DNA of 42,398 nucleotides from Parafrankia sp. EUN1f (GCF_000177675.1 NZ_ADGX01000074.1:1-42398); one strand, 5' to 3'. Numbered from the stretch's first letter, positions 7,972 through 16,127 are shown. Made by a program: numbers and translations. The notes: generated by a model not told the origin, from the letters alone.

Positions 7972-8066
7972 GCAAGAGGTGCGGATTTTGGCTGCTGCAG
8001 CAACCGAGATCCTCGCTTCTTGCGGATCGCCAACGGACTCCGTGCCTTGTTTGTCGCTATTGGTGT
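7972..8066. repeat. Palindromic intergenic repeat, copy A (52-nt hairpin plus conserved tail)
   Basis: Bases 7972-8023 form a near-perfect palindrome of two 26-base arms. 24 of 26 positions pair when G-U is allowed, the ends are GCAAG and CTTGC, and the centre is CTGCAG. The arms plus 42 following bases match a second element at 11748-11841 without any gap, about 63 of 94 identical. It fills the 224-bp space between the convergent ends of hpnB and ureD, and is less GC-rich than its surroundings. It may also act as a bidirectional terminator. Confidence 0.75.
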
Positions 8067-8155
8067 GAATTGCTGGCGCTGGGTGGCAGCACGGGATCCC
8101 CGGTGGGCCGCCGTGCGGCGGGTGGGTTTTCCCTCTCGGCTCCTGACCCGGCCGG

Positions 8156-9076
8156 TCAGGTCGGAGTCGGCGGGGTGTCGGCCAGGGCGCCGGTGAGCGG
8201 CCCGGCGAGTGAGTCGAGGCGGCGGCGCAGCGTGACCGCGTCGTCGGCCAGCGCGCTGACGAGCGCACCCGGGCCGACCAGGCGCATCGCAGCGGCCCCC
8301 TCCGCCACCGCCCCGGAGTCGGCAAGCGCCTCGAAGCTGGTAGCGGGGCCCGCGACCAGGACCGAACCAACGGCTCGCGCTCCGGCAAGCACGGCCGGGC
8401 CGGCCGTTCCGGGGAGGTCCGGGCCCAGCCGCAGCTCCTGGCACAGCAGCGGCCGCCGCCGCGGCGCCGGGGGCGCTGGGTGCACTGAGGGTGCCGAGGG
8501 CGCTTCCCGGTCGACGTCGACGTCCACGCGCAGTGAGGTCGTCAGGCTGCCGCCCGGCTCCCCGAACCGGCCGAGCAGGATCTCCTCGCGGTAGCGCAGC
8601 GACGAGTCCGGCGTGAGGGTGATCTCGGTGGTCATCCTGTGCCGGGCGCCGGCGGCGACCACGGTCGGCTCGGGGAGCCAGGTCAGCGCCGCCGCCGGGC
8701 CGACCTGCGCGTGCACCGCGAACGTCGACGGCCCGGCGCCGTGACCGGGCAGCGCCACGGTCGCGGCCACCGACCGCACGACCAGGTGCGCCCCCGCGCC
8801 CACGGTGATGTCGAGGCCGAGGTCGTCGCCGGCGAGCGGGCCGCCGGCACCACCCACGAGATGGATCACCACGACTCGCCCCGACCCGCCGGTGCGCCGC
8901 AGGATCACGGGCACCGCGGAACGCAGCTCGGCGATCCTGGCGGTGCCGCCGGCGTCCAGCTCGACCCGCAAAGCCGCGCGTGCCCGAACGGCCGTGCGGG
9001 ACGGGTCCCGCAGCCTGGCCGTCGGGGCGGGATCGGGCGCCGCCGCCGTCGCCCCTGCTGCCGCCGTTGCTGTCAC
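8156..9076 (-). CDS. ureD: Urease accessory protein UreD
   Basis: About 306 residues from the GTG at 9076, which lies just beyond the ureG stop at 9087. UreD binds the urease apoprotein and, with UreF and UreG, forms the complex that delivers nickel to the active site. Family features are the N-terminal RARAALRVELDAGGTARI, the strand HLVVRSVAATVALPG, PEPTVVAAGARHRMTTEITL, and LRYREEILLGRFGEPGG. A Pro/Ala-rich stretch of about 30 residues precedes the conserved part, so the true start could be later. It is last in the minus-strand order ureF, ureG, ureD, and ends facing hpnB. Confidence 0.88.
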   Translation of the reverse strand: MTATAAAGATAAAPDPAPTARLRDPSRTAVRARAALRVELDAGGTARIAELRSAVPVILRRTGGSGRVVVIHLVGGAGGPLAGDDLGLDITVGAGAHLVVRSVAATVALPGHGAGPSTFAVHAQVGPAAALTWLPEPTVVAAGARHRMTTEITLTPDSSLRYREEILLGRFGEPGGSLTTSLRVDVDVDREAPSAPSVHPAPPAPRRRPLLCQELRLGPDLPGTAGPAVLAGARAVGSVLVAGPATSFEALADSGAVAEGAAAMRLVGPGALVSALADDAVTLRRRLDSLAGPLTGALADTPPTPT

Positions 9077-9086
9077 CGGCGCGGGC

Positions 9087-9851
9087 TCAGCGGGGGTGGG
9101 CGGGCGACGGCAGCAGGGCGAGCACCCAGTCGGCGATGTCCGCGGCCCCGGTGTCGGAGCGGAGGTTGGTGAACAGCACCGGGCGGTCCGCGCGCTCGCC
9201 GCGCATGGCGGCCGCGTCGCGGGCCATGACCTCCAGGTCGGCGCCGACGAGCGGGGCGAGGTCGGTCTTGTTGATGACCAGCAGGTCACTGTTGGCGACA
9301 CCGGGCCCGCCCTTGCGGGGCACCTTGTCGCCGCCCGCGACGTCGATCACGAAGATCTGCCGGTCGATCAGGCCGTAACTGAACGTCGCGGTGAGGTTGT
9401 CACCGCCGCTCTCGACCAGGATGAGGTCGAGCCGGCCGAGCTCGGCCTCCAGGTCCTCGACCGCGTCGAGGTTGGCCGTGATGTCATCCCGGATCGCCGT
9501 GTGCGGACAGCAGCCCGTCTCGACGGCTCGGATCCGGACGGGGTCGAGGACCCCGGCGGCGCGCAGGAAGTCGGCGTCCTCGGTGGTGTAGATGTCGTTC
9601 GTCACCACCGCGAGGCGGACCCGGCCCGCCAGCACTCGGCACAGCGCCGCCACCAGCGCCGTCTTGCCGCTCCCGACCGGACCGCCGACTCCGACGCGAA
9701 GCGCGCGGTCCGTCGGCGGCGGCCCGGCGGGCGTGCCGGGCGGGCTCTGCCAGCGTGGCCCCGACTCGGTCGCGGAGCTGGGCGAGGATCGGCCCGCCCC
9801 GTCGACCAGCGAGCCGCCTACCGCGCCACGTCGATCGTGATCAAGGTGCAC
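9087..9851 (-). CDS. ureG: Urease accessory GTPase UreG
   Basis: 254 residues from a GTG with GGAG nine bases upstream. The SIMIBI GTPase core shows the P-loop GGPVGSGKT (about residues 56-64), [10 protein letters not shown], the nickel-binding motif [13 protein letters not shown] (Cys-Pro-His near 115-117), [22 protein letters not shown] and NKTDLAP. UreG hydrolyses GTP to load nickel onto urease. The ~48-residue head before the core is longer than usual, with a few histidines (HLDHD) but no real His-rich nickel store. There is no ureE in the window, so nickel delivery must rely on UreG and UreD or a gene elsewhere. Confidence 0.95.
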   Translation of the reverse strand: MHLDHDRRGAVGGSLVDGAGRSSPSSATESGPRWQSPPGTPAGPPPTDRALRVGVGGPVGSGKTALVAALCRVLAGRVRLAVVTNDIYTTEDADFLRAAGVLDPVRIRAVETGCCPHTAIRDDITANLDAVEDLEAELGRLDLILVESGGDNLTATFSYGLIDRQIFVIDVAGGDKVPRKGGPGVANSDLLVINKTDLAPLVGADLEVMARDAAAMRGERADRPVLFTNLRSDTGAADIADWVLALLPSPAHPR

Positions 9852-9920
9852 CGGTCGTCGCTCCTGTTCCTGCCTGTGCCGGGTGTTCCGCTGGTGCTCG
9901 GTGTTCCGCGCGCGGTGTGC

Positions 9921-9985
9921 TCCGTGGCCAGCCAGCCAGCCAGCCGGCCTGCCTGCCTACCTGCCCGTTTGCCCGTCTGCCTGGT
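9921..9985. repeat. Low-complexity tetranucleotide repeats (GCCA and GCCT runs)
   Basis: Four GCCA units are followed by GCCT and related GCCC units in the 223-bp stretch between ureG and the TetR remnant. Nothing else is recognisable in that stretch. The runs are not complementary to each other, so no long hairpin forms. Confidence 0.6.
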
Positions 9986-10074
9986 CCGATCCTGCTTGCG
10001 AAGCGTAACGCCCGCCGGCGCCGCACCGACTCGCGTGCCTTTGGGGCAGGACCGAAGCACGTGATCGATAACAT

Positions 10075-10470
10075 TTGCCGGACCCGGCCGTCCGGCTGCG
10101 TGAGCTGGCCCACGCCTACCGCCGCAGCGCCCTCACCGACCGGTCGTTCTACGCGGTCATGTTCGAGGCTGCCGTGCCCGGCTACCGGCCCGGCCCGGAG
10201 TCGCTCGCCGCTGCATGGTCGAGCATGGTCGTCCTCGTCGACGCGGTGCGCGACGCGATGGATACCGGGCTGCTGCGCGCCGGCGACCCCGAGGCCGTCG
10301 GCCGGCTCCTGCACGCCGCCGCGCACGGCTCGGTGAGCCTGGATATCTCGGGCCATCTGACGGGCGACGACGCGCTGCGTTGCTTCCGCGAGCTGACCTC
10401 GGCCGCCTTCGCCGCGAGCGCACCGTCCAGCAGCCCCAGCCAACCTGAAGGCCAGGCTCTCAGGACGTGA
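10075..10470 (+). pseudogene. TetR-type regulator remnant: C-terminal (WHG-like) domain only
   Basis: The 131-residue frame matches only the C-terminal ligand-binding half of TetR proteins with a WHG-type domain (PAVRLRELAHAYRRSAL, SFYAVMFEAAVPGY, GLLRAGDPEAVGRLLHAAAHG). There is no helix-turn-helix. A stop (TAA at 10069-10071) sits two codons upstream of the only start, a TTG at 10075, and none of the three upstream plus-strand frames encodes a helix-turn-helix. It lies on the opposite strand between ureG and ureF and overlaps the ureF end by 11 bases. It is best read as a leftover from an insertion or deletion that broke the urease operon. A small functional ligand-binding protein is less likely. 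Confidence 0.7.
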
Positions 10471-11260
10471 ACATGCGGACCTGGGCCGTCCGGTGCCGTT
10501 CGGAGAGCAGGTCGAGGTGCGGTGCGCTGCCGGCGGGAAGGTTGGCGGGGGAGCCGAGGGACGCCTGGTCGGCTTCGAAGGCGGTGCTGTCCACCGAGGC
10601 GGCGATCTCCGCGAGCAGGCCGGTGACGGCCAGTGGGTCGAGGCCGAGGAGCCGGACGGCCGCGGTCGCCGGGCCGTTGACCGAGGCGTGGGCGGCGGCG
10701 AGGGCCGCGTCGCGTGGTTCGAGGCCGGCGGCGGCGGCGACCAGGCCGAGCGCCACACAGTGATGCGGTGAGCTCGGCTGGATGGGTACCGGCCAGGCGG
10801 CCCGGGCCACCCGCATCAGCGCCCGGCCCTGCGCCCGGCTGGCGGCACGCTGCGCCGGCGACGGGGTGCGGGCGTCGACCTCGTCATCGAACGCCGCCAG
10901 GACATCCAGCAGCGGGACGCCCTTCGTCCCGGCCGCGTGGGCTGGTTCGGCAGGGCTGGCGGGGCCGGCAGGGCTGGCGGGGTTGGCAGAGGCGGCTGCG
11001 GCGGCCGAGGCGGCCGAGGCGGCGGCGTGGACCGCGCGGCAGACCCCTGCCGCGAAGGAGGCGGCGAGCAGGCCTGCGGTCGCGAGCCGGCCGCGGAGGA
11101 ACTCGGCGAGGTCGTCGAGCCCGGTGATGTCGCCACCGAGCACGGCGGCCTCCACCCCGCCGGAATGCGCATGGCCGCCTGCGGGCAGTCGACCGTCTGC
11201 CAGCAGCAGCAAGGCGGCCCGTGCCTCTACGTGACCTGTCGTGGTCGGATCCGCATTCAT
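10460..11260 (-). CDS. ureF: Urease accessory protein UreF
   Basis: 266 residues from the ATG at 11260, with AAGGA eight bases upstream. An open frame extends to 11467 without conserved content. UreF bridges UreD and UreG and gates GTP hydrolysis during nickel insertion. The conserved parts are LLLADGRLPAGGHAHSGGVE (about 15-34), the helical middle, and ALAAAHASVNGPATAAVRLLGLDP near the C-terminus. An Ala/Pro-rich insertion (repeats like ASPAGPASPAEP) lies at about residues 68-100 and is unusual. The gene begins the second urease block, 2.3 kb away from ureC. Confidence 0.9.
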   Translation of the reverse strand: MNADPTTTGHVEARAALLLLADGRLPAGGHAHSGGVEAAVLGGDITGLDDLAEFLRGRLATAGLLAASFAAGVCRAVHAAASAASAAAAASANPASPAGPASPAEPAHAAGTKGVPLLDVLAAFDDEVDARTPSPAQRAASRAQGRALMRVARAAWPVPIQPSSPHHCVALGLVAAAAGLEPRDAALAAAHASVNGPATAAVRLLGLDPLAVTGLLAEIAASVDSTAFEADQASLGSPANLPAGSAPHLDLLSERHRTAQVRMFTS

Positions 11261-11388
11261 GCCACCTATCCTTGTCCACCACGCTCGGGCCGTTCGGCCC
11301 GCCCCCGGCCCGCGTGGACGGATCGGCGTCAGGTCGCTTCTGCGACATATCGCCCACGCTCGGCGTCCGGCCATGCCAGTCTCGGCCG

Positions 11389-11652
11389 ATGTCGATGCAG
11401 CAGAGACACCGTCCGGGCCTGCGCCGCAGTGGACATGCGCGCGTCGCGTTGGCCCTGGTAGGGGCACTGGCGGTGTCCTCGGGAGTGGCCGCCTGCTCGG
11501 ATCGTCCGCCGAAGCCGACCTGTAAGGCCGGCTATGTGGCGGACTGGGACGACGACGACCACGAGTGGGAGTGCGACCGCAAGAGCTCGGGCTCGAGTTC
11601 GTCGAAATCGTCGGGCTCAGGTGGTTCGCACCGATCGTCGAAGCGGCGCTGA
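11389..11652 (+). CDS. Small secreted lipoprotein with Ser/Lys-rich tail
   Basis: 87 residues from the ATG at 11389. The N-terminus has several arginines, a hydrophobic stretch (VALALVGALAVSSG) and the lipobox VAAC, so it should be exported and lipid-anchored at the cysteine near residue 36. The mature part is only ~50 residues: a second cysteine, an acidic WDDDDHEWEC patch, then a flexible serine-rich tail ending RSSKRR. I do not recognise a family. It is in the segment that separates ureF from ureC and is divergent from ureF. Confidence 0.6.
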   Translation: MSMQQRHRPGLRRSGHARVALALVGALAVSSGVAACSDRPPKPTCKAGYVADWDDDDHEWECDRKSSGSSSSKSSGSGGSHRSSKRR

Positions 11653-11672
11653 CCGTCGGTCCGAAGCCGCGG

Positions 11673-11730
11673 CTCGAAGATCTGAGGATTTCGGTCGTTC
11701 TGGAGCCAGCCGCGGAATCGTGAGCTTCGG
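11673..11730. repeat. Palindromic intergenic element C, inverted relative to copy B
   Basis: The segment begins and ends with CGAAG/CTTCG arms, and its inner part (TGAGGATTTCGGTCGTTC near 11685-11702) matches the complement of the right arm of the element at 11748-11799. It therefore looks like a third, diverged and inverted copy. Together they could pair into a long imperfect stem across 11685-11795. Confidence 0.5.
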
Positions 11731-11747
11731 GTTGGCGTTGCTGGCGG

Positions 11748-11841
11748 GCAAGTGTTGTGGATATTGGCTGCCGGAACGACCAAAACCCTCACTCTTTGCT
11801 GTTTGCCAGGTGGCTCTGCGCCACTTTTGTGCCTCTTGTGG
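11748..11841. repeat. Palindromic intergenic repeat, copy B
   Basis: It aligns with 7972-8065 over 94 bases without gaps at about two-thirds identity. The first 52 bases again form two 26-base arms with GCAA and TTGC ends, though with more mismatches than copy A. It lies in the 395-bp intergenic stretch 11653-12047, which holds nothing else recognisable apart from element C. Confidence 0.7.
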
Positions 11842-12047
11842 TCGACCACGATCCTCAGATCCTGCCCGGCAGCAGTGGCGGCCCGAAGCTCTGGATTGCC
11901 ACGGGCGTAACAGTGTCTTTCTAGAGTGGGCGGCAAACCGTCGGGCGGTCTGGCCGACCGGCAGTTCCTGGATCTGCGGTTGCCCGTCGTCCACGGCCGT
12001 GCCTGGCCCGGTGGGTGTGGGTGCCGAGGCGTCGCTGGAGGCAGTGG

Positions 12048-13001
12048 ATGGGATCGTCCGTACTCACACCGTTCGCCGAGCCCGGGGTCTTCCGGGCCGG
12101 TGCCGCCGGCCCGGCCGGTGCTCCCGGCTTGGCCGGTGGGCCGGGCCCGGAGCCGACGCCGGCGGCGGACCTGGCGGCGGATCGGGCCGCGGACCTGGAT
12201 CTGGACGAGATCGAGGCGTTCTACCGGCAGCACGGCTTTGTGATCCTGCGTGATCTGCTGGGGGAGAAGCTCATCGCCCGGATGGAGCAGGAGTGCGAGG
12301 CCGCGCAGGCCGGGGTGCTCGCCGGCGACCTGTCGGCCCGCTACGGCTCCACGCAGTACCTCGACGATGCCGCGAAGGCCGAGCGGTTTGTCAACTACGT
12401 CGAGCACATCCAGGAGCTCGCGCCCGCCGTGGGCGAGGCGGCCGAGGACCCGGTCCTGACCGGGGTGATCCGCCGGCTGATCGGCGCCCGGATCTGGCTC
12501 AGCGGCTCGGAGCAGACCGGGGTCGTCTACCAGGACGCCCGGCCGGGGCGGGAGTCCGGCTACACCCGCATCGGCTGGCACTCCGACTGGCAGGCGATGC
12601 CGAGCCTCGACGTCTGGCCTGGTCTGGCCATCACCATCCACATCGACGCGACGAGCCCGGCCAACGGCTTCCTGCGGGTTGTGCCCGGAAGCCACCAGTG
12701 GGCCACACCGGCCCCCTACCGCAACGTCAACGGGGTGCCGGTCCCCGCCGACGCCCGCCCGACCGGGGGATACACCGACACCGCCCCGCCGTTCGAGATG
12801 CCGTTGGGCTTCGAGAAGGTGCTGGGGGAGATCGCCGTCTACGCCGAGCGGGGGGACGTCCTGCTGCATGACGGCTACCTGTGGCATTCGGCGGCGCGGG
12901 CGACCGACGACGACACCAGGCGCCGCCATGTCCGCGGCTCGTTCTTCGCGGGTGAGCAGGCGGCCTACCGGCGGCAGTTCATCAAAAACGCCGCACGCTG
13001 A
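12048..13001 (+). CDS. Phytanoyl-CoA dioxygenase (PhyH) family Fe(II)/2-oxoglutarate oxygenase
   Basis: 317 residues from the ATG at 12048, with GGAGG six bases upstream. The double-stranded beta-helix core shows the iron-binding HxD in IGWHSDWQAMPS (about H178 and D180), the distal histidine in DGYLWHSAARATDD (about H280) and the downstream arginines that bind 2-oxoglutarate (RRRHVRGSFF). The segment TSPANGFLRVVPGSHQW is the usual strand before the distal His. The family hydroxylates small molecules, including ectoine, but the ectoine hydroxylase signature is not met and there are no ectoine genes nearby. The substrate is unknown. The end overlaps the convergent SepF-like gene by 20 bases. 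Confidence 0.88.
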   Translation: MGSSVLTPFAEPGVFRAGAAGPAGAPGLAGGPGPEPTPAADLAADRAADLDLDEIEAFYRQHGFVILRDLLGEKLIARMEQECEAAQAGVLAGDLSARYGSTQYLDDAAKAERFVNYVEHIQELAPAVGEAAEDPVLTGVIRRLIGARIWLSGSEQTGVVYQDARPGRESGYTRIGWHSDWQAMPSLDVWPGLAITIHIDATSPANGFLRVVPGSHQWATPAPYRNVNGVPVPADARPTGGYTDTAPPFEMPLGFEKVLGEIAVYAERGDVLLHDGYLWHSAARATDDDTRRRHVRGSFFAGEQAAYRRQFIKNAAR

Positions 13002-13326
13002 TGCCGGGCGCCGGCGCGTGCCGGCTGGCCAGGTGCTGTTCGCGTAGGTGGTGGACGTCCTCGGGGGGCAGCTCGACGCCGCGTGGCATCAGCAGATAGG
13101 CGTGCGGGGCGATCCGCTCGATGTGCCCGGACAGTGCGTAGACGGCCCCGGCGGCGAAGTCCAGGAACCTGCGCTCCAGGGTTTCGCCGCCGTGATCGAG
13201 ATCCACCAGCATCGGGATGCCGTCACACAGCCGGTCGACGGGCTGGCGGAAGTCGTCGTAGGTCGTCGGGGCGATCGCGGGAACGGTGGCTCGCGCCCGG
13301 GCTTTTCGGGGCGTGGTCGCGTCCAT
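12982..13326 (-). CDS. SepF-like cell division protein (core domain paralogue)
   Basis: 114 residues from the ATG at 13326, preceded by AGAGAGG at good spacing (an ATG at 13353 has no such site). The core resembles SepF: PTTYDDFRQPVDRLCDGIPMLVDL, then RRFLDFAAGAVYALSGHIERIAPHAYLLMP. SepF anchors FtsZ to the membrane in actinobacteria. This protein has only a short Arg/Lys/Ala-rich head instead of the long acidic linker and membrane-binding helix of standard SepF, and it is far from any division cluster. It is therefore probably a paralogue with a changed role. It sits between ureC and ureF and shares their strand. Confidence 0.72.
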   Translation of the reverse strand: MDATTPRKARARATVPAIAPTTYDDFRQPVDRLCDGIPMLVDLDHGGETLERRFLDFAAGAVYALSGHIERIAPHAYLLMPRGVELPPEDVHHLREQHLASRHAPAPGISVRRF

Positions 13327-13467
13327 CGATGTGCCTCTCTTGTGCCGGGCCATGGCGGGCAGTCCACATGATTTCCGACAGAACGCGGTGCCGAAGGGCG
13401 ACACGCCGGGACGGGACCACTGCCGGAAGTGGACCGGCAGCACGGCGGCGCTCGATGACCGGTCGGA

Positions 13468-13505
13468 CCCAGCCCCAGCCCAGCCCGAGCCCAGCCCCAG
13501 CCCAG
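13468..13505. repeat. CCCAGC-type short tandem repeat
   Basis: A run of CCCAGC, CCCGAGC and related units lies in the 226-bp space between the ureC end and the SepF-like start. No promoter is evident. Confidence 0.55.
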
Positions 13506-13552
13506 TGCAGGCCCGGCGCCGCCGGACCGGCGAGCTGGCCCGGACGGGCGCC

Positions 13553-15279
13553 TCAGAACAGGAAGTAGCGCTGGGCCATCGGCAACTCGGTGGCCGGCTC
13601 GGGCTCGATGGCCTCGCCGTCGACGCGCACGGTGAACGTGTCCGGGTCGACCCGGATGTCCGGGGTCGCGGTGTTCTCCGGCAGATCCGCCTTGCCGCGG
13701 CGGCGGACGTTCGCGGTGGCGACCATCGGTGTGGCCAGGCCCAGCCGGGCGTCCAGACCGTCCTCCAGCGCCACCGGCGCGACGAACATCAGCGAGCCGG
13801 CAGCGGCGGGCCCGGGGCCGCGCCGAACATGGGCCGGGGCAGCACCGGCTGCGGCGTCGGGATGGAGGCGTTCGCGTCGCCCATCGCCGCCCAGGCGATG
13901 AACCCGCCCTTGATGACCAGCGACGGCCGAACCCCGAAGAACGCCGGCTCGTAGAGGACCAGGTCGGCGAGCTTGCCGACCTCGACCGAGCCGATCTCGG
14001 CGTCCAGGCCGTGCGCGACGGCCGGGCAGATCGTGTACTTGGCGACGTAGCGCCGGGCCCGGTTGTTGTCGGCGGCGCCGTCGCCGGGCAGTGACCCGCG
14101 GCGGCGTTTCATGACGTGGGCGGTCTGCCAGGTGCGCAGCACGACCTCGCCGATCCGTCCCATGGCCTGCGAGTCCGAACCGATCATCGAGATCGCGCCG
14201 AGGTCGTGCAGGATGTCCTCGGCGGCGATGGTGGACGGCCGGATGCGGCTCTCGGCGAACGCGAGGTCCTCGGGCACCGTGGGGTTCAGATGGTGGCAGA
14301 CCATCAGCATGTCGAGGTGCTCGTCGAGGGTGTTGACGGTGTGCGGCCGGGTCGGGTTCGTCGACGAGGGCAGGATGTTGCCGTACGAGGCGACGGTGAT
14401 GATGTCCGGCGCGTGCCCGCCGCCGGCGCCTTCGGTGTGGTAGGCGTGGATGGCCCGGCCGGCGATGGCGCCGAGGGTGTCCTCGACGAACCCGGCCTCG
14501 TTGAGGGTGTCGGAGTGCAGCGCGACCTGCACCCCGGAGGCGTCGGCGACGCGCAGGCAGGCGTCGATGGCCGCCGGGGTGGTGCCCCAGTCCTCGTGCA
14601 GCTTGAAGCCGGCGGCGCCGGCCCGGAGCTGCTCCCACATCGACTCTTCGCTGACCGTGTTGCCCTTGCCGAGCAGGGCGACGTTGACCGGCCAGCCGTC
14701 CATCGACGACAGCATCCGCTGCAGGTACCACGGTGACGCGGTGACCGTGGTCGCCTTGGTGCCCTCCGCGGGCCCGGTGCCGCCGCCGATGAGGGTGGTG
14801 ATGCCGGCGCCGAGCGCCTCGGGGACCTGCTGCGGGCAGATGAAGTGCACGTGGGTGTCGACCGCGCCGGCGGTGAGGATCTTCCCGTTCCCGGCGATGA
14901 TCTCCGTGCTGGGGCCGATGACCAGATCCGGGTGGACGCCGTCCATGATGTCGGGGTTGCCGGCCTTGCCGAGGGCGACGATCCGCCCGTCGCGGACGCC
15001 GACGTCCGCCTTGACGACACCCCAGTGATCGAGCACCACCGCGCCGGTGATCACCAGGTCGGGCGCGCCCTCGGCCCGGGTGGCGCGGGCCTGGCCCATC
15101 GACTCGCGGATGACCTTGCCGCCGCCGAACACGGCCTCGTCGCCGGTGGCCGCGTGGTCCGGGCCGCGGCTGAGGTCCTCGGTCACCTCGATGAAAAGGT
15201 CGGTGTCCGCGAGGCGCACCCGGTCGCCGACGGTCGGGCCGAACAGGGTCGCGTACCGGGACCGCGGCAGCTCGCTCAT
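13553..15279 (-). CDS. ureC: Urease alpha subunit UreC, frameshifted near its 3' end
   Basis: UreC is the nickel-carrying catalytic subunit hydrolysing urea to ammonia and carbamate. From the ATG at 15279 (AAAGGGG upstream; ATGA overlap with ureB) the frame holds all active-site motifs: HVHFICPQQ (H143, H145), the carbamylated lysine in GFKLHEDWG (K226), ALHSDTLNE (H255), [15 protein letters not shown] (H281), [16 protein letters not shown] and SDSQAMGR (D369). It then stops at 13789. The remaining ~80 residues ([13 protein letters not shown] to the family end PMAQRYFLF) are in another frame ending at 13553. Adding one base around 13795-13820, in the GC-rich string with GGGCCCGGGG, restores a 575-residue protein, the normal length. 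Either this is a sequencing error or the gene is inactive, as the lost tail packs against the active site flap. Confidence 0.92.
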
Positions 15280-15635
15280 CCGCACCCCTTTCCGGGTTCG
15301 GTGGGATGCGCATCGGTGGGACGTCGGTCGGCGAGCGGGCCGGCCCATTCCTGGCGCAGTCCCGGCACGACGCGCGCGCCGACCAGCGCGACCAGCTCGA
15401 CCTCGCGCTCGGCGCCCGGTTCGAACCGCACCGCGGTACCGGCGGGAACGGCGAGCCGGAACCCCCAGGCCGCCTCCCGGTCGAAGTCGAGTGCCGGGTT
15501 CGCGGCCGCGAAATGGTAGTGCGAGCCGACCTGGACCGGCCGGTCGCCGGTGTTGCGCACGACGAGGGTGCGGGTCGGCCGGCCCGGGTTGAGTCGTACC
15601 GGGTCGGCGGCGGTGACGATCTCGCCGGGGATCAA
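15276..15635 (-). CDS. ureB: Urease beta subunit UreB
   Basis: 119 residues. UreB is the small structural subunit that packs around UreC. It begins [16 protein letters not shown] and carries the conserved core [45 protein letters not shown] and LVALVG. It overlaps ureA (ATGA at 15632-15635) and ureC (ATGA at 15276-15279), so the three are translationally coupled. The C-terminal tail after LVGARVVPG is slightly longer and of low complexity. Confidence 0.96.
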   Translation of the reverse strand: MIPGEIVTAADPVRLNPGRPTRTLVVRNTGDRPVQVGSHYHFAAANPALDFDREAAWGFRLAVPAGTAVRFEPGAEREVELVALVGARVVPGLRQEWAGPLADRRPTDAHPTEPGKGCG

Positions 15636-15934
15636 GGGATCGGCTCGTGGACTGTGACGAGCTTCGTCCCGTCCGGGAAGGTCGCCTCGACCTGGACCTC
15701 GGCCAGCATCTCCGGGACGCCTTCCATCACGTCCTCCCGGGTGAGCACGGTCCGCCCGGCGGCCATGAGGTCGGCGACGGTGCGTCCGTCCCGAGCGCCC
15801 TCCAGGAGATAGGAGGTGATCAGCGCGGTCGCCTCCGGGTAGTTCAGCCGCAGCCCGCGCGCGCGGCGCTCGCGGGCCAGGCCGGCGGCCACATGGATGA
15901 GCAGACGTTCCTGTTCATGCGGGCTCAGCAGCAC
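15632..15934 (-). CDS. ureA: Urease gamma subunit UreA
   Basis: 100 residues from the GTG at 15934, the standard UreA length. The frame remains open to 16039, but that head is not conserved. Family markers are [19 protein letters not shown] at the N-terminus, [24 protein letters not shown], and [31 protein letters not shown] at the end. It is the first gene of the ureABC block. The 400-bp region upstream, shared with the ABC importer operon on the other strand, should hold the urease promoter. Confidence 0.95.
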   Translation of the reverse strand: MLLSPHEQERLLIHVAAGLARERRARGLRLNYPEATALITSYLLEGARDGRTVADLMAAGRTVLTREDVMEGVPEMLAEVQVEATFPDGTKLVTVHEPIP

Positions 15935-16089
15935 GATCGCGGAGCCTACACGCACCGCACACCGGCACCACAGTGCCACCATCGGCACCGGTGTGCCATG
16001 CGCCGATACCGGCGCGCCACTGACGGTGAACCTGGCCACAACGAGATCAGACGATCTGTGTCGATCACATCCGCGCGAGCCATAAATTC

Positions 16090-16127
16090 ATTTCGGATCG
16101 GTTTCGGGCGGTTGCCGGTCTGGTGAC
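16090..16127 (-). promoter_or_regulatory. Candidate GlnR-type box upstream of ureA
   Basis: Read on the minus strand, pentamers GTCAC, GCAAC, GAAAC and GAAAT begin at offsets 0, 12, 22 and 33. The GlnR box of actinobacteria is a series of GTnAC and GnAAC pentamers every 11 bases, so three of the four fit the spacing and two fit the sequence closely. It lies about 160-190 bp before ureA, where nitrogen control of urease would act. It is a weak match, offered as a candidate. Confidence 0.35.

Noticed and set aside
7968-8068. Small protein encoded by palindromic copy A
   Set aside because: The frame is short and the arms pair with each other. Matching frames in copies A and B are open, but no start with a ribosome-binding site was found. 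The ungapped alignment leaves a little doubt.
7972-11841. Insertion sequence remnants
   Set aside because: No transposase-like frame or target-site duplication was seen around the palindromic elements.
12048-13001. Ectoine hydroxylase EctD
   Set aside because: The HxD segment is WHSDWQAMPS rather than the EctD signature, and ectoine genes are absent.
13553-15313. Separate 586-residue protein in the second ureC frame
   Set aside because: Only its last ~80 residues resemble a protein (the UreC tail). The rest is a shadow of ureC, so this is a frameshift, not a second gene.
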